From assembly GCA_031398745.1 (NCBI GenBank), contig JANNNX010000083.1, forward strand, positions 1 to 34,002: a stretch of DNA of 34,002 bases. The letters are read 5' to 3'. The position numbers and the translations under genes were made by a program. Source of the stretch: JANNNX01 sp031398745 (lineage in GTDB: Bacteria > Actinomycetota > Acidimicrobiia > Acidimicrobiales > CADCSY01). How positions within the stretch are numbered: position 1 is the first letter of the stretch; every line of letters begins with the position of its first letter. The notes beneath the pieces are model-generated. The model did no database searches, was not told the DNA's origin, and was given only the letters and a program-made list of their open reading frames with translations. Positions 28,472-34,002 of this stretch are shown here, piece by piece.

Positions 28472-29926
28472 ATGTTCGAGGCACTGTCCGACCGGTTCGA
28501 GGGGATCTTCGGACGCCTCCGTAGCCGAGGACGGCTGTCCGAGGCCGATGTCGACGAGGTCCTCCGGGAGATCCGGGTGGCCCTGCTCGAAGCCGACGTC
28601 AACCTCGGGGTGGTCCGGGCCTTCGTCGAGCGGGTCCGGGCTCGGGTCGTCGGCGAGGAGCTGAGTCAGGCGCTCAACCCGGGCCAGCAGGTGATCAAGG
28701 CGGTCCACGCCGAGCTGGTGGCGACGCTGGGTGGCGAGACCCTCCGCATCACCTACGCCCCCAAGCCCCCCACGGTCGTACTCATGGCCGGCCTCCAGGG
28801 CTCGGGCAAGACCACCAACTCGGCCAAGCTCGCTCGCTGGTTCCGTCAGCAGGGCCGCAACCCGATGCTGGTCGGAGCCGACCTCCAGCGTCCGGCGGCC
28901 GTCGAGCAGCTGCGGGTACTCGGCCAGCAGGTGGGCGTTCCCGTCTTCTCCGAGGCCACCGACCCGGTGTCGGTGGCCCGAGCCGCCCTGGCCGAGGCCC
29001 GGGACAAGGGCCGCGACGTCCTCGTCGTCGACACCGCCGGACGCCTGGCCATCGACGAGGAGCTGATGGCCGAGGTCGGGCGCATCCGTGCCGTGCTCGA
29101 GCCCGACTTCACCTTCCTGGTGGTCGATGCCATGACCGGCCAGGACGCGGTGACGGTGGCCGAGTCGTTCAACGCCACGTTGGCTCTGTCCGGCGTCATC
29201 CTCTCGAAGGTCGACGGCGACGCCCGCGGCGGGGCCGCGCTCTCGGTCAAGGAGGTCATCGGCCGCCCCATCGCCTTCGTGTCGACCGGCGAGAAGGTGG
29301 AGGACTTCGAGCAGTTCCACCCCGACCGGATGGCCGATCGCATCCTCGGAATGGGCGACGTGCTCAGCCTCATCGAGAAGGTCGAGGCCAACTACGACCA
29401 GGACGTCGCGGCCCGGGCCGAGCAGGCGTTCCTCGAGGGTCAGTTCACGCTCGACGACTTCCTCGAGCAGATGGCCCAGGTCCGCAAGATGGGACCGCTC
29501 TCCAACATCATCGGTATGCTCCCGGGCGTCCCCAAGGAGCTTCGCCAGGCCGAGATCGGCGAGAAGGAGCTCGGACGGGTCGAGGCGATCATCCGCTCGA
29601 TGACGCCGGCCGAACGACGCATGCCCGATTCGATCGACGGCTCACGCCGGGTTCGGATCGCCACCGGCAGCGGCACCTCGACCTCCGAGGTGAACCAGCT
29701 GCTCAAGCAGTTCAAGGAGATGTCCAAGCTGATGCGGCGTATGGGTGGCGGCGCCGCCAAGGTCGCCAAGCGCTCGAAGAAGGGCAAGGGCGGCCGGGTG
29801 ACCCCGAAGGGGGGGACCCTCACCGGGGCCTCCAAGCTCCCGGCGCTCGACCAGCTCACCAACACCGAAGACCCGCTCTCCGCTCTGCTCGGAGACCAGA
29901 CCAGGAGAACGACGCCGTGGCAGTGA
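28472..29926 (+). CDS. ffh: Signal recognition particle protein Ffh
   Basis: This 484-residue protein binds signal peptides and 4.5S RNA and delivers ribosomes to FtsY. The N domain (FEALSDRFEGIFGRLRSRGRL) is followed by the G domain with GLQGSGKTT (107-115), GADLQRPAAVEQLR, VDTAGRLAIDEELM, SKVDGDARGGAALS and STGEKVEDFEQFHPDRMA. The methionine-rich M domain (FLEQMAQVRKMGPLSNIIGMLPG, then RRMPDSIDGSRRVRIATGSG) ends with the RNA-binding LLKQFKEMSKLMRRMGGG. A lysine-rich tail follows. The 3' end overlaps rpsP by 10 bases, so ffh, rpsP, khpA and possibly rimM are one transcript. Confidence 0.97.
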   Translation: MFEALSDRFEGIFGRLRSRGRLSEADVDEVLREIRVALLEADVNLGVVRAFVERVRARVVGEELSQALNPGQQVIKAVHAELVATLGGETLRITYAPKPPTVVLMAGLQGSGKTTNSAKLARWFRQQGRNPMLVGADLQRPAAVEQLRVLGQQVGVPVFSEATDPVSVARAALAEARDKGRDVLVVDTAGRLAIDEELMAEVGRIRAVLEPDFTFLVVDAMTGQDAVTVAESFNATLALSGVILSKVDGDARGGAALSVKEVIGRPIAFVSTGEKVEDFEQFHPDRMADRILGMGDVLSLIEKVEANYDQDVAARAEQAFLEGQFTLDDFLEQMAQVRKMGPLSNIIGMLPGVPKELRQAEIGEKELGRVEAIIRSMTPAERRMPDSIDGSRRVRIATGSGTSTSEVNQLLKQFKEMSKLMRRMGGGAAKVAKRSKKGKGGRVTPKGGTLTGASKLPALDQLTNTEDPLSALLGDQTRRTTPWQ

Positions 29927-30186
29927 AGCTCCGCCTCATGCGGATGGGCAAGAAGAAGCAGCCGACCTACCGGGTGGTGGCGGCCGATGCCCGGGCGCCC
30001 CGCGACGGGCGCTTCATCGAGATCATCGGCACCTACGAGCCCCGTCAGGAGCCGTCGCGGATCGTGATCGACAACGAGAAGGCCCTCGACTGGCTGCGCA
30101 AGGGTGCCCAGCCCACCGACCGGGTCCAGGTGCTGCTGCGCGAGTCGGGGGCGTGGGCCGAGTTCGAGGCGGGCAAGGCCAAGTGA
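29917..30186 (+). CDS. rpsP: 30S ribosomal protein S16
   Basis: This 89-residue protein is S16: AVKLRLMRMGKKKQPTYRVV is the diagnostic start, followed by RDGRFIEIIGTYEP and DNEKALDWLRKGAQPTD. GTG at 29917 has AGGAG ten bases upstream and overlaps ffh by 10 bases. The khpA GTG start overlaps its stop codon. The rpsP-khpA-rimM-trmD-rplS order is the conserved ribosome-maturation cluster, interrupted here by an SRPBCC gene after rimM. Confidence 0.97.
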   Translation: MAVKLRLMRMGKKKQPTYRVVAADARAPRDGRFIEIIGTYEPRQEPSRIVIDNEKALDWLRKGAQPTDRVQVLLRESGAWAEFEAGKAK

Positions 30187-30629
30187 GCGACGTCGAGCCG
30201 GTCGAAGACGAGGACCTCGAAAACGACGACCTCGAGGACGACGACGACGAGTCCGAGTCCGACGAGGTCGACGACAACGAGTCTGACGACGAGTCCGAGT
30301 CCGAGTCCGACGAGGACGACGGTGACGACGATGACGAGGACGACGAGGACGAGGACGACGAGTCGGGGGATGACTCGAGCTCCGGCCAGGGTCGCTTGGC
30401 AGCCGGGGTGCTCGACTACCTGGTCCGTCAGCTGGTCGACGCCCCCGATCTGGTGCGGATCGACGTCGATGACCGCCGGCGCACCCTCCGCCTCGACGTG
30501 CGGGTCGGGCCCGGTGACATGGGCCGGGTGATCGGCCGTCGGGGTCGCACCGCCAACGCCATCCGCACCGTCGTTCGGGCGGCCGCCTCCAAGGACGAGG
30601 TCGAGGTCGACGTCGAGTTCGTCGAGTAG
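30183..30629 (+). CDS. khpA: KhpA-like KH-domain RNA-binding protein with acidic extension
   Basis: This 148-residue protein ends in a single KH domain (residues ~71-148) with GRVIGRRGRTANAIR, whose GRRG loop (118-121) binds single-stranded RNA. KhpA of this operon is normally about 75-80 residues. Here ~65 residues precede it: 45 of residues 3-64 are Asp or Glu, the rest mostly Ser, and there is no Lys or Arg. The stretch is encoded by GAC/GAG-rich DNA. GTG at 30183 overlaps the rpsP stop (GTGA). No canonical start lies in frame between the extension and the KH domain except deep inside it, so the extension is probably real. KhpA proteins act with KhpB as small-RNA chaperones; the acidic arm might block RNA or bind basic ribosomal proteins (inference). 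Confidence 0.9.
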   Translation: MSDVEPVEDEDLENDDLEDDDDESESDEVDDNESDDESESESDEDDGDDDDEDDEDEDDESGDDSSSGQGRLAAGVLDYLVRQLVDAPDLVRIDVDDRRRTLRLDVRVGPGDMGRVIGRRGRTANAIRTVVRAAASKDEVEVDVEFVE

Positions 30630-30639
30630 CGCCCGGCCC

Positions 30640-31104
30640 CTGCTCGAGGTCGGGCGGGTGGTCAAGGCCCACGGGCTCCGGGGCGAGGTCGTGGTCGAGC
30701 TGATCACCGATCGGGTCGAGCGCTTGGCGCCCGGCAGTCGGCTGCTGGTGGGCGCCGACGAACGGGTCGTGTCGTCGTCCCGGCCCCACCAGGGCCGCTG
30801 GCTGGTGGTGTTCGACGGGGTCGTCGGTCGCGAAGCGGCCGACGCGTTGCGCGGGTCCACCCTGCGGGCCGAGGCTCTCGACGGCGAGCCGGACGTGCTC
30901 TGGGTCCACCAGCTGATCGGCGTCGAGGTGGTCACCCTCGACGGTGTTGCCCGCGGCCGAGTAGTGGCCGTCGAGGCCAACCCGGCCAGCGATCTCCTGG
31001 TGCTCGACACCGGCGGGTTGGTGCCCCTCCGCTTCGTCGACGGCGTCGTCGATGGGGTCGCCACCGTCGATGTTCCGGCCGGTCTCTTCGACGACGACGA
31101 GTAG
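30640..31104 (+). CDS. rimM: 16S rRNA processing protein RimM, atypical start
   Basis: This ~154-residue protein is RimM, which binds S19 and helps mature the 30S head. The N-terminal domain begins LEVGRVVKAHGLRGEVVVEL; the C-terminal PRC-barrel domain has WVHQLIGVEVVTLDG, VEANPASDLLVLDT and VPLRFVDGVV. The first strand (LEVGRV) is essential to the fold, yet no ATG, GTG or TTG exists in this frame between the in-frame stop at 30529 and GTG at 30658, which would cut it off. CTG at 30640 restores it, so I place the start there, 11 bases after the khpA stop. GTG at 30658 is the conservative alternative and would give a 148-residue protein. Confidence 0.85.
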   Translation: MLEVGRVVKAHGLRGEVVVELITDRVERLAPGSRLLVGADERVVSSSRPHQGRWLVVFDGVVGREAADALRGSTLRAEALDGEPDVLWVHQLIGVEVVTLDGVARGRVVAVEANPASDLLVLDTGGLVPLRFVDGVVDGVATVDVPAGLFDDDE

Positions 31105-31111
31105 GGGTCGA

Positions 31112-31135
31112 GGGGGCCCCGGCGGAGGCGCCCCC
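31112..31135 (+). terminator. Hairpin between rimM and the SRPBCC gene
   Basis: GGGGGC (31112-31117) pairs with GCCCCC (31130-31135) around a 12-base loop, 8 bases past the rimM stop and 12 bases before the next -10 box. It suggests the rimM transcript ends here. Confidence 0.4.
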
Positions 31136-31146
31136 GAGGGTCTCGG

Positions 31147-31152
31147 TAGCCT
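31147..31152 (+). promoter_or_regulatory. -10 box of the SRPBCC-trmD unit (leaderless)
   Basis: TAGCCT ends 7 bases before ATG at 31160. Confidence 0.5.
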
Positions 31153-31159
31153 CCCGACC

Positions 31160-31606
31160 ATGGCCAAGGTTCGTTCCGTGTCGACCTCGCGCACCATCCC
31201 GGCGCCGCCCGAGAGGATCTTCGAGGTGCTGGCGGATCCGGCCCAGCACTCGGTGATCGATGGGTCGGGCACCGTGCAAGGCACCCGGGAGGCGCCCTCC
31301 CGCCTTTCGCTCGGTGCCACCTTCGGCATGTCGGTCAAGCGCGGCGTGCGGTACCCGATCACCAACACGGTCATCGAGTTCGAGGAGGGCCGCGGCATCG
31401 CCTGGCGCCACTTCCACGGTCACGTCTGGCGCTACCGGCTCGACCCGGTCGACCACGGGACCCGGGTGACCGAGACCTTCGATTGGGCGTCGAGCCGGTT
31501 CCCGCGGTACATCGAGCTGCTCAGCTACCCCCGGCGGAACCTGGCTGACATGGAGCGCACGCTGGTCCGGTTGGCCGAGGTGGTGGTCGGCCCGGCCGCC
31601 GCCTGA
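31160..31606 (+). CDS. SRPBCC family (START-like) protein
   Basis: This 148-residue protein has the helix-grip pattern of SRPBCC/polyketide-cyclase-like proteins: a first strand (RSVSTSRTIPAPPERIFEVLADPAQHSVIDGSG), a middle antiparallel sheet (ITNTVIEFEEGRGIAWRHFH, then WRYRLDPVDHGTRVTETFDW) and a long final helix (RRNLADMERTLVRLAEVV). These proteins bind hydrophobic ligands in a deep pocket; the ligand is not predictable. It sits where trmD normally follows rimM directly. Its stop overlaps the trmD start (TGATG), so trmD is translationally coupled to it. This suggests an accessory gene has become the lead gene of a core unit. Confidence 0.85.
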   Translation: MAKVRSVSTSRTIPAPPERIFEVLADPAQHSVIDGSGTVQGTREAPSRLSLGATFGMSVKRGVRYPITNTVIEFEEGRGIAWRHFHGHVWRYRLDPVDHGTRVTETFDWASSRFPRYIELLSYPRRNLADMERTLVRLAEVVVGPAAA

Positions 31607-32343
31607 TGCGCATCGACGTCTTCACGATCTTCCCCGACCTGGTCGAGGGCTTCGCCGCCCAGAGCCTGATCGGCAAGGCCCGCCAGCGCGGCCTCCTCGA
31701 TCTGCGGGTGCACGATCTGCGATCGACCGCCACCGACCCGCACCGCTCGGTCGACGACGCTCCCTTTGGCGGCGGGGCCGGCATGGTGCTCATGCCCGAG
31801 CCGATCTTCGCCGCCGTCGAGGCCGTGCAACCTCCCCGCCCGCTGTACCTGCTGGGACCCGGCGGCCAGGTCCTCGATCAGGCGCGGGCCGAGGAACTGG
31901 CTGCCGGCGAGGGCTTCTCCCTGCTCTGCGGCCGCTATGAGGGCGTCGACCAGCGGGTCGCCGACCACCTGGTCGACGGCGAGCTGTCGATCGGCGACTA
32001 CGTGCTGGCCGGGGGAGAGGCGGCGGCCCTGGTGGTGGTCGAGGCCGTCGGGCGGCTGGTGCCCGGGGTCATGGGCAACGCCGACTCCGCGGGCGACGAG
32101 AGCTTCGGCGACGGGCTGCTCGAGCATCCCCAGTACACCCGCCCGGCCGACTTCCGGGGCTGGCCGGTGCCCGAGATCCTGCGCTCGGGCGACCACGGCC
32201 GGGTCGAGCGGTGGCGGCGGGCGGCCGCGCTGGCCCGCACCCTCCGGCAGCGGCCCGACCTGGTGGTGGCCCGGGGCGGGCTGACCGACGACGAGCACTC
32301 CCTGCTGGCCGAGTACGGCCTGGGGCTCGACCAGGATCTTTGA
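31606..32343 (+). CDS. trmD: tRNA (guanine(37)-N1)-methyltransferase
   Basis: This 245-residue protein methylates G37 next to the anticodon, preventing frameshifts. The start RIDVFTIFPDLV is typical. DDAPFGGGAGMVLMPEPI, LLCGRYEGVDQRV and SIGDYVLAGGEAA form the SPOUT knot that binds SAM. EHPQYTRPADFRGWPVPEIL and a conserved catalytic Asp region follow. Length is normal. ATG at 31606 shares a base with the preceding stop, so expression depends on the SRPBCC gene transcript. rplS follows after 63 bases with its own likely promoter. Confidence 0.97.
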   Translation: MRIDVFTIFPDLVEGFAAQSLIGKARQRGLLDLRVHDLRSTATDPHRSVDDAPFGGGAGMVLMPEPIFAAVEAVQPPRPLYLLGPGGQVLDQARAEELAAGEGFSLLCGRYEGVDQRVADHLVDGELSIGDYVLAGGEAAALVVVEAVGRLVPGVMGNADSAGDESFGDGLLEHPQYTRPADFRGWPVPEILRSGDHGRVERWRRAAALARTLRQRPDLVVARGGLTDDEHSLLAEYGLGLDQDL

Positions 32344-32363
32344 ACCGCGGCGCCACAGTGCCC

Positions 32364-32369
32364 TAACAT
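32364..32369 (+). promoter_or_regulatory. Probable -10 box of rplS
   Basis: TAACAT lies 37 bases before ATG at 32407, giving a short leader that carries GAGGA. It separates rplS from trmD, an arrangement that would let ribosomal protein output exceed that of the methyltransferase. Confidence 0.4.
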
Positions 32370-32406
32370 CTCGGCTCCCCTTCCTGCCCGAGGATCGATC
32401 GCGCCC

Positions 32407-32757
32407 ATGAACCCCACCGATCTCGTCGACCGTCCCAACCTGCGGGACGACATCCCGGCCTTCGCGGCCGGCGACAACCTCAAGGTCCACGTGCGGGTGG
32501 TCGAGGGCACGCGCGAGCGGGTGCAGGTCTTCCAGGGCGTGGTCATCCGACGCCAAGGCGACGGCGTGCGCGAGTCGTTCACCGTCCGCAAGGTCAGCTT
32601 CGGCGTCGGTGTCGAGCGGACCTTCCCCGTTCACTCCCCGATCATCCAGAAGATCGAGGTGGTCACCCTCGGCGATGTGCGCAGGGCCAAGCTCTACTAC
32701 CTGCGCGACCGCATCGGGAAGGCTGCCAAGGTCAAGGAGAAGCGGCTTCCCCGCTGA
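32407..32757 (+). CDS. rplS: 50S ribosomal protein L19
   Basis: This 116-residue protein is L19, located at the interface of the two ribosomal subunits. Landmarks are DDIPAFAAGDNLKVHVRVVEG, RERVQVFQGVVIRRQGDG, ESFTVRKVSFGVGVERTFPV and HSPIIQKIEVV, ending in RRAKLYYLRDRIGKAAKVKE. ATG at 32407 is the natural start. A 9-bp hairpin follows the stop by 4 bases. In many actinobacteria lepB and rnhB come next; here yraN follows directly. Confidence 0.97.
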   Translation: MNPTDLVDRPNLRDDIPAFAAGDNLKVHVRVVEGTRERVQVFQGVVIRRQGDGVRESFTVRKVSFGVGVERTFPVHSPIIQKIEVVTLGDVRRAKLYYLRDRIGKAAKVKEKRLPR

Positions 32758-32761
32758 TCCT

Positions 32762-32785
32762 CGAGCCGGCCGGAGCGCCGGCTCG
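32762..32785 (+). terminator. Terminator-like hairpin after rplS
   Basis: CGAGCCGGC (32762-32770) pairs perfectly with 32777-32785 around a 6-base loop, 4 bases after the rplS stop and 19 bases before yraN. A ribosome-binding site (GGGAGG) for yraN follows, so some read-through is likely. Confidence 0.5.
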
Positions 32786-32804
32786 CTACCACCGGGAGGC
32801 GCCC

Positions 32805-33152
32805 ATGGCGCCGTCGAGGAACGTGTTTCGGGGCGCCGCCGGCGAGGCGTTGGTCGCCGCCTGGTACGAGGCCCGGGGTGACGAGGTGGTCGCCCGCAAC
32901 TGGCGCTGCCGTGAGGGCGAGCTCGACCTGGTCATCCGGTCGGGCAGGGTTCTGGTGTTCTGCGAGGTGAAGACCCGCTCGTCGCTGGCCTTCGGCTCGC
33001 CGGCCGAGGCTGTCACCCAGGTCAAGCGCCGACGCATCCGTCGCCTGGCCACCCGCTACCTCGAGCAGACCGGGGAGCGGGCGGCCGAGTTGCGCTTCGA
33101 TGTGGCCGGCGTCGTCGGCCGGCGGGTCGAGGTGCTCTGCGGTGCGTTCTGA
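32805..33152 (+). CDS. YraN family (UPF0102) nuclease-like protein
   Basis: This 115-residue protein matches UPF0102/YraN, which has the fold of Holliday-junction resolvases. The acidic active-site pattern is present: REGELDLVI and VFCEVKTRSS (E-x-D...E-x-K). Early residues GEALVAAWYEARGDEVVARNW are typical, and the late VKRRRIRRLATRYLEQ supplies basic residues. The biochemical role is unproven in most species. ATG at 32805 follows a GGGAGG ribosome-binding site. Position downstream of rplS fits the usual rplS-lepB-rnhB-yraN order with lepB and rnhB missing. Confidence 0.92.
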   Translation: MAPSRNVFRGAAGEALVAAWYEARGDEVVARNWRCREGELDLVIRSGRVLVFCEVKTRSSLAFGSPAEAVTQVKRRRIRRLATRYLEQTGERAAELRFDVAGVVGRRVEVLCGAF

Positions 33153-33191
33153 CCGATGCCCCTGCGCTCCCGCCCGGGAGGTCTGGCCCGC

Positions 33192-33407
33192 CTAGGCCCG
33201 TCCGGGACGGCGGCGGTGTCGCTGGCTCCAGCAGGCGTGGTGCCAGTGGCGGCGCAGATCGGCGGCCTCGACCGGTACCACCACCAGGTGCCCGAGCCTG
33301 GGCGGGATGTCCTGGTTGCACCCCGGGCAGAGGTAGCGCTTGACGGCCTGGAAGGGCTGGACCCGTCGGACCTCGACGTCGTCGTCCGCCCAGATCCGCT
33401 CCGTCAT
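33192..33407 (-). CDS. Small zinc-binding protein downstream of rpiB
   Basis: This 71-residue protein carries KRYLCPGCNQDIPPRLGH followed by RRHWHHACW: Cys27, Cys30, a histidine (56 or 57) and Cys59 could form a zinc site. The ends are acidic (start) and Arg-rich (end). It resembles short actinobacterial proteins of unknown function found next to core genes. ATG at 33407 shares a base with the rpiB stop (TGATG), so the two are translationally coupled. The stop lies 39 bases from the convergent yraN stop. Confidence 0.75.
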   Translation of the reverse strand: MTERIWADDDVEVRRVQPFQAVKRYLCPGCNQDIPPRLGHLVVVPVEAADLRRHWHHACWSQRHRRRPGRA

Positions 33408-33856
33408 CAGGCCTCGGTGCCGTCCTCGATGGCGGCGATGGCGGCCAGCCGGGCGACGTGGCGCCCGCCCTCGAAGCCGGTGGCGAGGAATTCGTCCACG
33501 ATGGCGAGAGCCAGTTCGACCCCGAGCACCCGGGCCCCGAGCGACAAGACGTTGGCGTCGTTGTGGCGCCGTGCCAGGCGGGCGGTGAACTCGTCGTGGC
33601 AGAGGGCGGCCCGCACCCCCCGGACCTTGTTGGCCGAGATGGCCTCGCCCTGGCCGCTGCCGCCGAACACCATGCCGACCTCGGCCAAGCCCTCGACCAC
33701 GCGGCGGCCGGCGGCGGCGCACAGCGGTGGGTAGTCGACCGGCTGGGTGTCGTGGGTGCCGAGGTCGTCGACATGGTGTCCGAGCCCCCGGAGGTGATCG
33801 GCGACGACCTCCTTCAGAGGGAAGCCGGCGTGGTCGGCAGCGACGACGATGCGCAC
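33407..33856 (-). CDS. rpiB: Ribose-5-phosphate isomerase B
   Basis: This 149-residue protein interconverts ribulose-5-phosphate and ribose-5-phosphate in the pentose phosphate pathway. The start RIVVAADHAGFPLKE is typical (Asp9, His10). The anion hole GGSGQGEAISANKVRGVRAA follows, and CHDEFTARLARRHNDANVLSLG is the second family block. The catalytic cysteine of the E. coli enzyme is replaced by Ser in the GSGQGE stretch, as in mycobacterial RpiB, where a nearby Glu acts as the base; the Glu is present. GTG at 33856 gives the right N-terminus; a longer reading frame upstream has no conserved sequence. CAACAT lies 6 bases upstream on this strand. Confidence 0.95.
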   Translation of the reverse strand: MRIVVAADHAGFPLKEVVADHLRGLGHHVDDLGTHDTQPVDYPPLCAAAGRRVVEGLAEVGMVFGGSGQGEAISANKVRGVRAALCHDEFTARLARRHNDANVLSLGARVLGVELALAIVDEFLATGFEGGRHVARLAAIAAIEDGTEA

Positions 33857-33862
33857 GGGGCC

Positions 33863-33868
33863 ATGTTG
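33863..33868 (-). promoter_or_regulatory. Possible -10 box of rpiB (leaderless)
   Basis: CAACAT on the minus strand (33868-33863) ends 6 bases before GTG at 33856. Confidence 0.35.
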
Positions 33869-34002
33869 CCCCACGCGCCCGACCTCGCCGGCCCCCGGCG
33901 CCGGCCCCCGCCCCAACTCGTTCCGCGTCGCGGGAAGCACCCTGGGGGGGGGGTTAGCGGCGCGGGAGGGGCGCGGGGGGGGTGTGCCACCCGGGCGGGG
34001 GG
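33869..34002. other. GC-only end of the window, likely assembly edge
   Basis: I see no gene here. Apart from a direct repeat of GCCGGCCCCC (around 33881-33905), it ends in G homopolymers, including a run of about ten Gs near 33944-33954 and further runs of six to nine Gs. Such runs are typical of low-quality sequence at a contig end. If real, it would be the upstream region of rpiB. Confidence 0.5.

Noticed and set aside
30189..30375. The GAC/GAG-rich stretch as a DNA repeat element or CRISPR-like array
   Set aside because: There is no fixed repeat unit or spacer; it is simply the codon pattern of the acidic KhpA arm.
29440..31398. Minus-strand frame of 652 codons opposite ffh, rpsP, khpA and rimM
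   Set aside because: Shadow of four core genes; includes an Arg/Thr repeat that is only the complement of the acidic KhpA codons.
33156..33734. Plus-strand frame of 192 codons opposite rpiB
   Set aside because: rpiB motifs are complete on the other strand; this product has no recognisable feature.
1..34002. Defence system, prophage, insertion sequence, tRNA or rRNA genes
   Set aside because: No transposase, integrase, phage or nuclease-toxin families, no CRISPR repeats and no tRNA/rRNA-like sequence were recognised; the gene content is conserved core genes.

Overview
The window is a stretch of high-GC chromosome that reads as an actinobacterium. GTG starts are common, third codon positions are almost all G or C, and several families point the same way: a UvrD2-type helicase with an HRDC tail, an Mca/MshB-like PIG-L deacetylase, an FtsY with an N-terminal membrane segment, and many leaderless promoters. 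The gene order from recG to rpiB is the usual Gram-positive/actinobacterial core order with local rearrangements. A lineage such as Acidimicrobiia is plausible, but that is inference. I see no tRNA, rRNA, CRISPR array, insertion sequence or prophage. No gene-free stretch exceeds about 230 bases.

Positions 1-6150: the lysine/alanine/proline-rich tail of an unidentified protein, xthA, an exported protein of unknown function, and a uvrD2-like helicase on the minus strand. A divergent PH-SHOCT membrane protein, a PIG-L deacetylase and a four-helix membrane protein follow. Positions 6151-9702: a 12-bp terminator-like hairpin, the 3' remnant of a broken minus-strand gene, a cysteine-free Rrf2 regulator and a sulfonate/taurine-type ABC transporter (lipoprotein, ATPase, permease). 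Positions 9716-13039: a SprT-like zinc protease, then on the minus strand rpmB, a cold-shock-like small protein, GTP-dependent pckG and a stand-alone Lrp/AsnC ligand-binding domain.

Positions 13039-23662: fakA/yloV-like gene, a PH-like membrane protein, recG, a minus-strand zinc-ribbon protein, rsmD, coaD, a coiled-coil protein and yceD (DUF177). A minus-strand DUF2177 membrane protein, rpmF, plsX, acpP, rnc and mutM complete this part. It joins CoA and fatty-acid/phospholipid precursor supply to ribosome maturation and DNA repair. Positions 23714-31104: smc, ftsY, ffh, rpsP, khpA and rimM (chromosome organisation, co-translational targeting, 30S maturation). Positions 31147-33856: an SRPBCC protein, trmD, rplS, yraN, a small zinc protein and rpiB. 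The last ~50 bases are G homopolymers and look like an assembly edge.

Most of the window is conserved housekeeping DNA, and I did not find a clear new defence or metabolic system. The strongest unusual signals are a recurring TANNNT (or CANNNT) box 6-9 bases before about 15 start codons, two interlocked divergent -10 boxes at 17804-17813, and a KhpA with a very acidic 60-residue N-terminal extension. Others are a rimM with no usable ATG/GTG/TTG start, a decayed gene beside the sulfonate transporter, and paired hairpin-promoter units around smc, ftsY and ffh.
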